Source: Xanthobacteraceae bacterium (GTDB taxonomy: Bacteria; Pseudomonadota; Alphaproteobacteria; Rhizobiales; Xanthobacteraceae). Taken from it: a DNA stretch of 7,144 bases. Positions 1 through 6,275 of the stretch are shown in pieces; position 1 is the first letter of the stretch, and each line of letters opens with the position of its first letter. Under the pieces are notes generated by a model, which was given only the letters and a program-made list of their open reading frames with translations, was not told the origin of the DNA and did no database searches. The DNA is taken from the NCBI GenBank assembly GCA_030040825.1, contig JASHSY010000397.1, positions 1 through 7,144 of the forward strand. The letters run 5' to 3'. The position numbers and the translations under genes are program-made.

Positions 1-308
1 TGCTCGAGCGATTGGGACAATGCACAGCCAATCGAACCGAGCACGAACACCCCGATGGCGATTCGAAAGATGTTGCGCGCCCCGAACCGGTCGGCGGTCC
101 AGCCGCTCGCCGGGATAAAAATGGCAAGCGCCAGGAGATAGGAGGTGACGGCAAGTTTCAGCGCCAGTGGGTTGGTGCCGAGCGCGTGCGCAATCGCCGG
201 CAACGACGTCGAAATCACCGTCGAGTCCATATTTTCCATGAACAGCGCGAACGCGACGATCAGCGGAACAATGCGATTGTACGGGCTTGCTGGCAGCTCT
301 ACCGGCAT
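1..308 (-). CDS. MFS transporter, DHA2 (EmrB/QacA-like) family, N-terminal part
   Basis: This is the first 102 residues of a proton-driven export permease of the inner membrane; the rest lies beyond the left window edge. The reading frame is open from an ATG at 308 with no stop. Three hydrophobic segments can be read, at about residues 13-37, 50-70 and 82-100. The first carries an intramembrane Asp (D28) in the context MENMDSTVISTSLPAIA, which matches motif D1 of drug:H+ antiporters. The loop between segments 2 and 3 reads SGWTADRFGAR (residues 69-78 region), a good match to MFS motif A. These are hallmarks of the 14-helix DHA2 multidrug exporters, but the substrate cannot be told. The ATG is the first start after the upstream TPR gene's TAG, which lies in the same frame two codons earlier, so the two genes are almost certainly cotranscribed. 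The ribosome site is weak: only TAGG, partly made of that stop codon. Confidence 0.9.
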   Translation of the reverse strand, partial: MPVELPASPYNRIVPLIVAFALFMENMDSTVISTSLPAIAHALGTNPLALKLAVTSYLLALAIFIPASGWTADRFGARNIFRIAIGVFVLGSIGCALSQSLE

Positions 309-314
309 CTGCGC

Positions 315-2201
315 CTAATGCGCCGCAGGAGCGGCGGCCTTGAGCCGTTGCAAGCCTTCAGCGGGCTGCTGGAAGGAGGGATCGATCTCAAGCGCCTTGT
401 GGAAGTCGGCGATTGCGCCGGTTGAATCGGCCATCCGTTCGCGGATAAGACCGCGCGTCGAAAAAGCACTTGCCGAATGATCGTTCAGTGCAATCGCGCG
501 ATCGGCATCGGCGAGCGCTTGCGTGTTGTCGCCGGCCAGATAGCGCGCCCAGGCGCGGTTGTAAAAGGCAAGCGCCGCATTGGGCGACAGCTCAATGGCG
601 CGCGTGTAATCGGCGATGGCGTCCGCGTAAGCCAGGTGCTCGCGCTTGGCATTGCCGCGGTTGATGTAGGCGTCGGCCAGGCGCGGATCGAGCCTGATCG
701 CCTGATCGAGATCGGCGATGGCACGTTCATACTCGCCTTTGGCCAGCCAGGCACTGCCGCGATTGTTATATGACGCGGCTGTCGGATTAAGCTTGATCGC
801 CTGATCATAATCGGCGATCGCTCGATCGAGGTCGCCTTTGCGTCGCCAGGCGATGCCACGATTGTACATCGCGGCGGCATAGTTCGGGTCGATGCGCAGC
901 GCTTCGTTATAGTCGGCGATGGCGTGATCCGCGTCGCCCTTATCGTCAAATGCGTTACCGCGATTATTGTAAGCGATGGCAAATTTCGGATTGAGCTTGA
1001 TGGCCTGATCGTAGTCGGGAATAGCGCGCGCGAAATCGTGCTTTTGGTAGAATGCGTAACCGCGTTCGTTGTAGGCGCCGGCATGCTGCGGATTGAGCCG
1101 GATCGCTTCGTTGAGGTCGGTTATGGCGCGGTCGAAGTCGCCGTCACGCCGGTAGGCGATTCCGCGATCGTAGAAAAACCGCGCTTTCTTGGGATCGATG
1201 CGGATCGCCTCGTTGTAATCGGCGATGGCGGCGTTGCGATCGCCTTTGTCGTCATGGGCGTTGCCGCGGTTGCCGTAGGCATCGGCATTGGTCGGATCGA
1301 AACGGATCGCGGCGTCGAAATCGGCGATCGCTCGGTCGTAGTCGTGCCGCTGATAGTAGACCAGGCCGCGGTTGTCGTAGGCCAGCGCGAATTTCGGCGA
1401 AAGCGCAATGGCATGATCGAAATCGGCCAAGGCGCGCGGGGCGTCGTTTCTCGATCGCCAGACGTCACCGCGATTGTTATAGGCAGCGGCGAAATTGGGG
1501 TCGACGCGTAGTGCTTGATTGTAATCCGCCAAGGCCCGGTCGAAGTCGCCTTTCTCGAACCAGACGATGCCGCGATTGTTAAGAGCAGACACGTTTTTCG
1601 GATCGAGCTTGATGGCCTGATCGTAGTCGACGACGGCATGATCGAAATCGCCCTTGCGGCGGAACGCAAGGCCGCGATTGAAATAGGCCGCTGCATAGTT
1701 CGGAACGAGCCGAATGGCCTCATTGTAATCGGCGATGGCGCGGTCGAAGTCAGACTTTTCGTCAAAGGCGTTCCCGCGCACCATGAATGAGCCGGCATCT
1801 GCCGGATCAAGGCGGATCGCATTGTCGAGGTCGGCGATGGCGTTATCGAGGTCGTGTTGTGCCAACCGCGCGCTGCCGCGGTCGGCCAAGGCGCGGGCAT
1901 AGTCGGGATTTATCTGGATTGCTTCGCTGAAATCGCTGACCGCGCCGGCGAGATCGCCTTTGGCGCGCCGCGCCGCGCCCCGATCGTGATGCAAGATGGC
2001 GAGGTTTGCCGTTTGGTAGCGGCCGGAATCGATCAGCGTGGTGCAGGAAGCGATTCGCTCGTCGTTGCTGGCGCGCCATTGCCCAGTGCAGCGGCGTTCA
2101 TCCGGGGAATCTTGGGCGTTTGCGCCTCGGATCAGCGCCAACGCGATGGCGAATGCGGTCGCGACCCACCAATGACCGAAACGATTGCCGTTATTGCGCA
2201 T
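315..2201 (-). CDS. Secreted TPR-repeat protein (16 TPRs), function unknown
   Basis: This 628-residue protein probably acts as a protein-binding scaffold outside the cytoplasm. Residues 1-29 form a signal peptide: Asn/Arg-rich start, hydrophobic core at about 11-24, and an ANA|Q cleavage site after residue 29. A short region with two cysteines (C38, C53), possibly disulfide-bonded, follows. Residues 68-610 are 16 consecutive TPRs of 34 residues with the usual consensus (A-x-A-Y-x-N-R-G near the start, A-I-A-D-Y-x-x-A-I in helix B, D-P at the end). Repeat 13 (476-508) has only 33. An Ala-rich tail (611-628) closes the protein. No catalytic domain is visible. The ATG is preceded by GGAG with a short 3-nt gap, and no later start would keep the signal peptide. 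The partner is unknown; the MFS gene 6 bp downstream shares the transcript. The cleavage site could be missed, leaving a membrane anchor instead. Confidence 0.92.
   Translation of the reverse strand: MRNNGNRFGHWWVATAFAIALALIRGANAQDSPDERRCTGQWRASNDERIASCTTLIDSGRYQTANLAILHHDRGAARRAKGDLAGAVSDFSEAIQINPDYARALADRGSARLAQHDLDNAIADLDNAIRLDPADAGSFMVRGNAFDEKSDFDRAIADYNEAIRLVPNYAAAYFNRGLAFRRKGDFDHAVVDYDQAIKLDPKNVSALNNRGIVWFEKGDFDRALADYNQALRVDPNFAAAYNNRGDVWRSRNDAPRALADFDHAIALSPKFALAYDNRGLVYYQRHDYDRAIADFDAAIRFDPTNADAYGNRGNAHDDKGDRNAAIADYNEAIRIDPKKARFFYDRGIAYRRDGDFDRAITDLNEAIRLNPQHAGAYNERGYAFYQKHDFARAIPDYDQAIKLNPKFAIAYNNRGNAFDDKGDADHAIADYNEALRIDPNYAAAMYNRGIAWRRKGDLDRAIADYDQAIKLNPTAASYNNRGSAWLAKGEYERAIADLDQAIRLDPRLADAYINRGNAKREHLAYADAIADYTRAIELSPNAALAFYNRAWARYLAGDNTQALADADRAIALNDHSASAFSTRGLIRERMADSTGAIADFHKALEIDPSFQQPAEGLQRLKAAAPAAH
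372..2000 (-). repeat. 102-nt degenerate tandem repeat encoding the 16 TPRs
   Basis: The coding sequence is a head-to-tail array of 102-nt units, diverged but clearly related, running from residue 68 to residue 610 of the TPR protein. All units are 102 nt except unit 13 (678-776), which is 99 nt. Some units resemble each other more than their neighbours: units 3, 8 and 11 share a DEK/DDK core, units 4, 9 and 12 share an RRK/RRD core, and units 2, 7 and 10 share a Q-x-HD or QHD core. This implies duplication of larger blocks, as described in the findings. Confidence 0.93.
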
Positions 2202-2222
2202 TGCTCCGTCTCGATTGCGGCC

Positions 2223-2252
2223 AATCTACTCCGCTGTGCACTGGCCGGCCAA
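2223..2252 (-). promoter_or_regulatory. Candidate sigma-70-type promoter of the TPR gene
   Basis: Read on the minus strand there is TTGGCC (2247-2252) as a -35 element and TAGATT (2223-2228) as a -10 element, 18 bp apart, each matching 4 of 6 consensus bases. The -10 ends 21 bp before the TPR start codon, which would give a leader of about 15 nt containing the GGAG ribosome site. A 10-bp perfect palindrome, TGGCCGGCCA (2242-2251), overlaps the -35 and could be an operator. This is seen by eye only; GC-rich alphaproteobacterial promoters are hard to recognise. Confidence 0.3.
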
Positions 2253-2318
2253 GCCGCGCACCACCATCTATGAATCGAGGCGCGGACATGCTAGGAACCG
2301 CCGCCAACCCAAAAGCGG

Positions 2319-2351
2319 GCCGTCGGACGGCGGGTAGGGGGTGCCCCCACC
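2319..2351 (+). promoter_or_regulatory. Two tandem hairpins in the guaB leader region
   Basis: The first hairpin pairs GCCGT (2319-2323) with ACGGC (2327-2331) around a CGG loop. The second pairs GGT plus GGGG (2333-2335 and 2337-2340, A2336 bulged) with CCCC plus ACC (2345-2351) around GTGC. A T5 run comes at 2361-2365, too far from the second stem (9 nt) for a textbook intrinsic terminator, although the palindrome GCTTAAGC (2353-2360) lies directly against it. The pair could be an attenuator or simply a consequence of high GC. It lies 85-117 nt before the guaB start codon, and whether it is transcribed is unknown. Confidence 0.3.
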
Positions 2352-2358
2352 TGCTTAA

Positions 2359-2384
2359 GCTTTTTCTTTCCGATCGGCTTTTTC
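2359..2384 (+). repeat. 8-bp direct repeat GCTTTTTC upstream of guaB
   Basis: GCTTTTTC occurs at 2359-2366 and again at 2377-2384, an 18-bp period, with the palindrome CCGATCGG (2370-2377) between them. These T-rich octamers stand out in a GC-rich intergenic region. They could be paired regulator sites or promoter elements for the gua operon. I cannot match them to a known operator. Confidence 0.35.
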
Positions 2385-2404
2385 GAGGCGCCCGCACCAA
2401 CAGC

Positions 2405-2429
2405 CCGCGATCGTCGCGGCAAAGCGGAG
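2405..2429 (+). promoter_or_regulatory. guaB ribosome binding site with adjacent hairpin
   Basis: GGAG at 2426-2429 lies 6 nt before ATG 2436, an ideal spacing. It decides the start against the in-frame TTG at 2430, which would abut the site. Just upstream, CCGCGA (2405-2410) pairs with TCGCGG (2414-2419) around a TCG loop; the 6-bp stem ends 6 nt before the GGAG and could modulate access to it. Confidence 0.6.
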
Positions 2430-2435
2430 TTGGCA

Positions 2436-3920
2436 ATGACGCAAAGCAATCCTCGCGAGGGGCTCACCTTCGACGACGTGCTCATCAAGCCAGGTCCGTC
2501 GAATGTGCTGCCTTCGGACGTGGACATTCGCGCACGCATCACACGCGGCATCGCGCTTAACATCCCGATTGTGGCGTCGGCCATGGACACGGTGACCGAG
2601 GCCCATATGGCGATCGCCATGGCGCAGGCAGGCGGCATCGGCGTCATCCATCGCAATCTCGATCCGCAGGTCCAGGCCGGGCAAGTGCGCCAGGTCAAGA
2701 AATTCGAGTCCGGAATGGTTGTGAATCCCGTCACTATTCCTCCGGAGGCGACGTTGGCCGACGCGCTCGCGTTGATGCAGGAACATCATATCTCCGGCAT
2801 CCCGGTGGTCGAAGGCGGCGGCAATGGGCGCGCCGGCAAGCTTGTCGGCATTCTCACCAATCGCGATGTGCGTTTTGCCACCGACAAGCGGCAGAAGGTT
2901 TCCGAACTGATGACCAAAGACACGCTGGTCACCGTGCGCGAGGGTGTCGGCCAAGACGAAGCGAAACGGCTGTTGCACCAGCACCGCATCGAGAAACTTC
3001 TGGTGGTCGATGGCGATTATCGGTGCGTCGGCCTGGTTACGGTGAAGGACATCGAGAAAGCCGTGGCCAATCCGAATGCCTGCAAGGACGAACAGGGCAG
3101 GCTGCGTGTCGCTGCCGCAACAAGCGTTGGCGAAGCGGGCTATGCGAGGAGCGAAGCGCTGATTGACGCCGGCGTCGATCTCGTCGTGGTCGATACCGCG
3201 CACGGGCATTCGCAGCGTGTTCTGGATACGGTGACACGTATCAAGCGGATGTCGAACGCGGTACAGGTCGTCGCCGGCAATATCGCTACTGCCGAGGGCG
3301 CCAAAGCGCTGATCGACGCCGGCGCGGACGCCGTCAAGGTCGGCATCGGTCCGGGCTCGATTTGCACGACGCGCGTGATCGCCGGCGTTGGCGTACCGCA
3401 ACTGACCGCGATCGCCGACGCGGTCGAAGCGGCTACGCGCACCGATACCCCGGTGATTGCCGACGGCGGTATCAAATATTCCGGCGATCTCGCCAAAGCA
3501 GTGGCGGCCGGCGCCGATTGCGCCATGGTCGGCTCGCTTCTTGCGGGCACCGATGAAACGCCGGGCGATGTGTTTCTTTATCAGGGCCGTTCCTACAAGA
3601 GTTATCGCGGTATGGGCTCGGTCGGCGCCATGGCGCGCGGCTCGGCGGATCGCTATTTCCAGCAGGAGATCAAGGACACGCTCAAACTGGTGCCCGAAGG
3701 CGTCGAAGGTCAGGTGCCCTACAAAGGCCCGGTGGCCAACGTGCTGCATCAACTCGTTGGCGGCTTGCGCGCGGCGATGGGTTACGTGGGTGCAAAGACG
3801 CTCGGGGAGTTTCACGACAAGGCCGAATTTATCCGTATCTCGGGCGCCGGTCTGCGCGAAAGCCACGTGCACGATGTGACTATCACGCGCGAAAGTCCGA
3901 ACTATCCCAGCCGGGAGTAA
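2436..3920 (+). CDS. guaB: Inosine-5'-monophosphate dehydrogenase
   Basis: GuaB oxidises IMP to XMP with NAD+ in the cytoplasm, the first committed and usually rate-limiting step of GMP synthesis; it works as a tetramer/octamer. The protein is 494 residues, full length for bacterial IMPDH. The N-terminal barrel part opens with LTFDDVLIKP. Two CBS domains lie at about residues 93-150 and 157-213, where purine nucleotides regulate the enzyme. The barrel then resumes with VVDTAHGHS (251-259), the catalytic loop GIGPGSICTT with nucleophile Cys310, the IMP-binding DGG (343-345), YRGMGS (390-395) and the flap Arg-Tyr pair R406-Y407. The Cys-Arg distance (96) equals that of the E. coli enzyme (C305, R401). 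No key residue is missing. It leads a five-gene cluster ending in guaA, which uses its product. Start chosen from the GGAG at 2426-2429. Confidence 0.98.
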   Translation: MTQSNPREGLTFDDVLIKPGPSNVLPSDVDIRARITRGIALNIPIVASAMDTVTEAHMAIAMAQAGGIGVIHRNLDPQVQAGQVRQVKKFESGMVVNPVTIPPEATLADALALMQEHHISGIPVVEGGGNGRAGKLVGILTNRDVRFATDKRQKVSELMTKDTLVTVREGVGQDEAKRLLHQHRIEKLLVVDGDYRCVGLVTVKDIEKAVANPNACKDEQGRLRVAAATSVGEAGYARSEALIDAGVDLVVVDTAHGHSQRVLDTVTRIKRMSNAVQVVAGNIATAEGAKALIDAGADAVKVGIGPGSICTTRVIAGVGVPQLTAIADAVEAATRTDTPVIADGGIKYSGDLAKAVAAGADCAMVGSLLAGTDETPGDVFLYQGRSYKSYRGMGSVGAMARGSADRYFQQEIKDTLKLVPEGVEGQVPYKGPVANVLHQLVGGLRAAMGYVGAKTLGEFHDKAEFIRISGAGLRESHVHDVTITRESPNYPSRE

Positions 3921-3927
3921 ATCTGTG
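3913..3927 (+). promoter_or_regulatory. Ribosome binding site fixing a GTG start
   Basis: GGGAG (3913-3917), inside the last codons of guaB, lies 7 nt before GTG 3925 but 13 nt before the alternative ATG 3931. The GTG is therefore the preferred start of the methyltransferase gene. Translation is probably coupled to that of guaB. Confidence 0.6.
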
Positions 3928-4485
3928 GCGATGAAACGCCCGTCCGCAGATCCGTTTGCGGAAATCCGCAAAGCTACCGACCGGCATCGCAGCGAGCACG
4001 GCTGTGGCGCCTACCCTTACCACAACGGTCCGCTGCTCAGCACGCTTGCCGCGGCGGCGAACGCGCGACGTATCCTGGAGCTAGGAACGGCGCTTGGTTA
4101 TACGGCTTTGTCTTTTGCTTATGGTGCGCATGAATCAACGGTCGATACGATCGAACGCGATCCGGACCACGCGGCGCTGGCGCGCGAGAATATCGCGGCG
4201 GCGGCATTCGACCATCGCATTACCGTGCATGACGGTGAATTTGCCAAAGTCCTGCCTACGCTCGATCCCGGCTACGACCTGGCTTTCTTTGACGGCAATG
4301 CGCCGATACCCGCGCTGCATACGGAGTTGCGTAAATTGCTGCGCACGGGCGGAATGTTGGTGACCGCCAACCTCAACCACGGCGGCACCGCGGACGCCGT
4401 GCACAAAGCGCTCTTCACCGGAAAATCATGGCGCAGCGCCCTGGTCGACGACTCGGGCGAAACCGCGATTAGTGTAAAGTTGTGA
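3925..4485 (+). CDS. Class I SAM-dependent methyltransferase, O-methyltransferase-like
   Basis: A 186-residue cytoplasmic methyltransferase whose substrate cannot be told. The Rossmann fold is complete: motif I ILELGTALGYTALS (50-63) binds SAM, the acidic end of strand 2 is VDTIERDPDHAALAREN (73-89, E77 for the ribose), and strand 4 ends in YDLAFFDG (117-124). GGMLVTANL (142-150) sits where the COMT/CCoAOMT (family 3) enzymes carry their metal-binding Asp-Asn pair; here it reads Ala148-Asn149, so the canonical Mg2+ site looks incomplete. The preceding PYHNGPLL (31-38) corresponds to the segment just before motif I in that family. The protein is shorter than typical family members (about 210-220). 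It starts at GTG 3925, 4 bp after guaB, so it belongs to the gua operon. GTG 3925 is preferred to ATG 3931 because of ribosome-site spacing. Confidence 0.85.
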   Translation: MAMKRPSADPFAEIRKATDRHRSEHGCGAYPYHNGPLLSTLAAAANARRILELGTALGYTALSFAYGAHESTVDTIERDPDHAALARENIAAAAFDHRITVHDGEFAKVLPTLDPGYDLAFFDGNAPIPALHTELRKLLRTGGMLVTANLNHGGTADAVHKALFTGKSWRSALVDDSGETAISVKL

Positions 4486-4536
4486 TCGCGCATTGTTGGC
4501 AGTGACGGCAAGGTACCGCTAATCGAGGACTAAGTA

Positions 4537-4965
4537 ATGTCGATCCAAGCCGTGCTCTTGCCGCTGTTCGTCGAGGTTATCTTGACCTTTGTGCTGATGC
4601 TGCGGATGGGCGCGTTGCGGAGTGCGGACTATCGTTCCGGCGTGGTAACTTCGGACAAGATCGCCTTGCGGCAGCCGAACTGGCCACCGCTTACGACTCA
4701 AACGGCGAATTCCTTCTCAAACCAATTTGAGCTTCCGATACTGTTTTATGTGCTGACTGTCCTCGCCTGGGATACCAGGCATGCAGGAATTGTCTTCGTG
4801 ATGCTCGCTTGGATATTCGTGATTTGCCGTGTCTTGCAGGCCTACGTGCACGTGACCAGCAACAACGTGACCTGGCGCGCCCGATTCTACTCGGTCGGCG
4901 CCGTGGTCCTGATGGTGATGTGGGCAATGTTTATTGTCGAGGTTCTGACCGGTGTTATTATTTAA
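4537..4965 (+). CDS. MAPEG-family membrane protein
   Basis: A 142-residue inner-membrane protein of the MAPEG superfamily (relatives of microsomal glutathione S-transferase and leukotriene C4 synthase). Four hydrophobic helices can be read at about residues 4-23, 66-79, 83-101 and 117-138. The family signature is plain: NSFSNQFELPILFYVL (58-73), the N-x-F-E-x-P-x-L-F-Y motif at the start of helix 2, followed by Arg98 and the YVHV segment (103-106) at the end of helix 3. Length is normal for bacterial members. Whether it binds glutathione or has any enzyme activity is unknown; bacterial members of this type are mostly uncharacterised. The ATG has GAGGA (4525-4529) 7 nt upstream. The 51-bp gap from the methyltransferase is the longest in the cluster and holds no terminator that I can see, so it is probably cotranscribed. 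Confidence 0.9.
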   Translation: MSIQAVLLPLFVEVILTFVLMLRMGALRSADYRSGVVTSDKIALRQPNWPPLTTQTANSFSNQFELPILFYVLTVLAWDTRHAGIVFVMLAWIFVICRVLQAYVHVTSNNVTWRARFYSVGAVVLMVMWAMFIVEVLTGVII

Positions 4966-4973
4966 TACGAGCG

Positions 4974-6275
4974 ATGACACCCTCTGCTCGTCTTTCCGCC
5001 GCTATCGAAGTTATCGCCGACATTGACGCACGGCGGCGTCCGGCCGCGGATACGCTCAAGGATTGGGGTTTAGGTCATCGTTTCGCCGGCTCGTCGGATC
5101 GAGCAGCGATCGCCGGTCTCGTCTACGACACGTTGCGCCGCAAATCGTCCGCGGCGTGGCTGATGGGTGAGGCGAATCCCCGCGCTCTGCTTCTCGGCAT
5201 GCTTCGTCGTGAACGCGCTTTGGATGTTGAAGCGATCGGGGTGTTGTGCACTGGTGCACGCTTTGCGCCCGCTCCCCTGACTGAGGCAGAACGGACGGCG
5301 TTGGCCGGCGATGCGTTCGCCGCTGCGCCGCCGTTCGTCCTCGGCGATTACCCAGAATGGCTCGATCCGCATTTCGCCCGCGTTTTTGGTGACGAGCGGG
5401 CGGCGGAGGGAGCAGCTTTAGCGAGCCGCGCGCCGCTTGATTTGCGCGTCAATACGCTGAAGGCCGAACGCGATATCGTCGCGGCTAAACTCGCCCATCT
5501 GGAGGCGTCACCGACGCGATGGTCGCCTGTCGGTCTGCGTATTCGCCTTCCAGCCGATGCCAAGAGCCCGGCGATCCAGGCCGAGCCGTCATTTATCAAA
5601 GGCGCGGTCGAGGTGCAGGATGAAGGATCGCAGCTTGCCGCGCTGTTTGCGCGAGCCATACCGGGCGAGCAGGTGGTGGATCTCGCCGCCGGCGCCGGCG
5701 GTAAAACGCTTGCGCTGGCGGCCATGATGGACAATCACGGTCAAGTCTACGCGACCGATATCGACAAACGGCAGCTTGCACCGATCCACGATCGCATGGT
5801 GCGCGCGGGAGTTCGCAATGTTCAGGTGCGCACGCCGCGCGGCAAGGCCGACACGCTGGCCGACCTCGATGGATGCATCGACCTTGCACTGATCGACGCA
5901 CCGTGCACGGGCACCGGCGCGTGGCGGCGAAACCCGGACGCCAAGTGGCGCGTGCGGCCGGGTGCGTTGGCGGAGCGCCTCAAGCAGCAACAAACCTTGC
6001 TCGATCGCGCGGCTAGGCTGGTGAAGCCCGGCGGGCGCATCGCCTATATCACTTGCTCGGTCCTCAACGAAGAAAACAGCGACCAAGTCAGCGCCTTTGT
6101 CGGCAGGCACGGAAATTTTTCCGTGGAAAAGCCCGCGGAAGTCGCGCAAGCGCTGGGCGAGCGAGCCTATCCTTTCAGGCAAGCCGCGCTTATCTCGGAT
6201 GAAGGATTGCTGATGACGCCGCGCCGGACCGATACGGACGGATTTTTCGTCAGCCTGCTGCGGCGCACCGCATGA
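4974..6275 (+). CDS. RsmB/NOP-family RNA (cytosine-C5) methyltransferase
   Basis: A 433-residue cytoplasmic enzyme expected to transfer methyl from SAM to C5 of a cytosine in RNA, probably 16S rRNA as for E. coli RsmB (429 aa). Residues 1 to about 90 resemble the NusB-like RNA-binding domain (SDRAAIAGLVYDTLRR, 41-56). The catalytic half opens with VEVQDEGSQ (212-220), then the SAM loop VVDLAAGAGGKT (234-245), the ribose-binding TDID (261-264), motif IV DAPCTGTG with Cys311, and motif VI YITCS with Cys361, the expected nucleophile. The 50-residue spacing of the two cysteines equals that in E. coli RsmB. PGGR (352-355) precedes motif VI as usual. The exact target base is not certain, so no symbol is given. 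The frame stays open upstream to 4809, but that overlaps the MAPEG gene; ATG 4974, 8 bp after its stop, fits the NusB-like start. The ribosome site is weak, suggesting translational coupling. Confidence 0.93.
   Translation: MTPSARLSAAIEVIADIDARRRPAADTLKDWGLGHRFAGSSDRAAIAGLVYDTLRRKSSAAWLMGEANPRALLLGMLRRERALDVEAIGVLCTGARFAPAPLTEAERTALAGDAFAAAPPFVLGDYPEWLDPHFARVFGDERAAEGAALASRAPLDLRVNTLKAERDIVAAKLAHLEASPTRWSPVGLRIRLPADAKSPAIQAEPSFIKGAVEVQDEGSQLAALFARAIPGEQVVDLAAGAGGKTLALAAMMDNHGQVYATDIDKRQLAPIHDRMVRAGVRNVQVRTPRGKADTLADLDGCIDLALIDAPCTGTGAWRRNPDAKWRVRPGALAERLKQQQTLLDRAARLVKPGGRIAYITCSVLNEENSDQVSAFVGRHGNFSVEKPAEVAQALGERAYPFRQAALISDEGLLMTPRRTDTDGFFVSLLRRTA

Noticed and set aside
12..425. A 137-codon plus-strand frame at the left edge
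   Set aside because: It runs opposite the MFS transporter start and the TPR C-terminus, is very Arg-rich, and matches no family.
924..1790. Plus-strand open frames opposite the TPR gene with repeating VIGDG/IEPDR-like phrases
   Set aside because: The apparent repeats are only the complement of the 102-nt TPR units; the minus-strand frame has a signal peptide and a perfect TPR consensus.
372..2000. CRISPR-like or satellite array
   Set aside because: The 102-nt period is in frame, diverged at synonymous and variable TPR positions, and has no unique spacers; it is a protein repeat.
2333..2365. Intrinsic terminator before guaB
   Set aside because: The T-run starts 9 nt after the GC stem and is short, and no plus-strand gene upstream needs terminating; kept only as a possible leader structure.
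2430..2435. TTG 2430 as the guaB start
   Set aside because: It directly abuts the GGAG ribosome site; ATG 2436 has the normal 6-nt spacing.
2355..3971. A 538-codon open frame antisense to guaB, longer than guaB itself
   Set aside because: Its translation has no recognisable domain, it lies opposite an unmistakable IMPDH, and long antisense frames are expected in GC-rich genes with G/C-biased third positions.
4809..4973. A 55-codon upstream extension of the RNA methyltransferase frame
   Set aside because: It overlaps the MAPEG coding sequence in another frame and looks unlike a protein domain; the ATG at 4974 fits the NusB-like start and the 8-bp operon spacing.
5686..5701. A perfect 16-bp GC-only palindrome, CCGCCGGCGCCGGCGG
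   Set aside because: It encodes the Ala/Gly-rich SAM-binding loop of the RNA methyltransferase and follows from Ala and Gly codons in a GC-rich genome.
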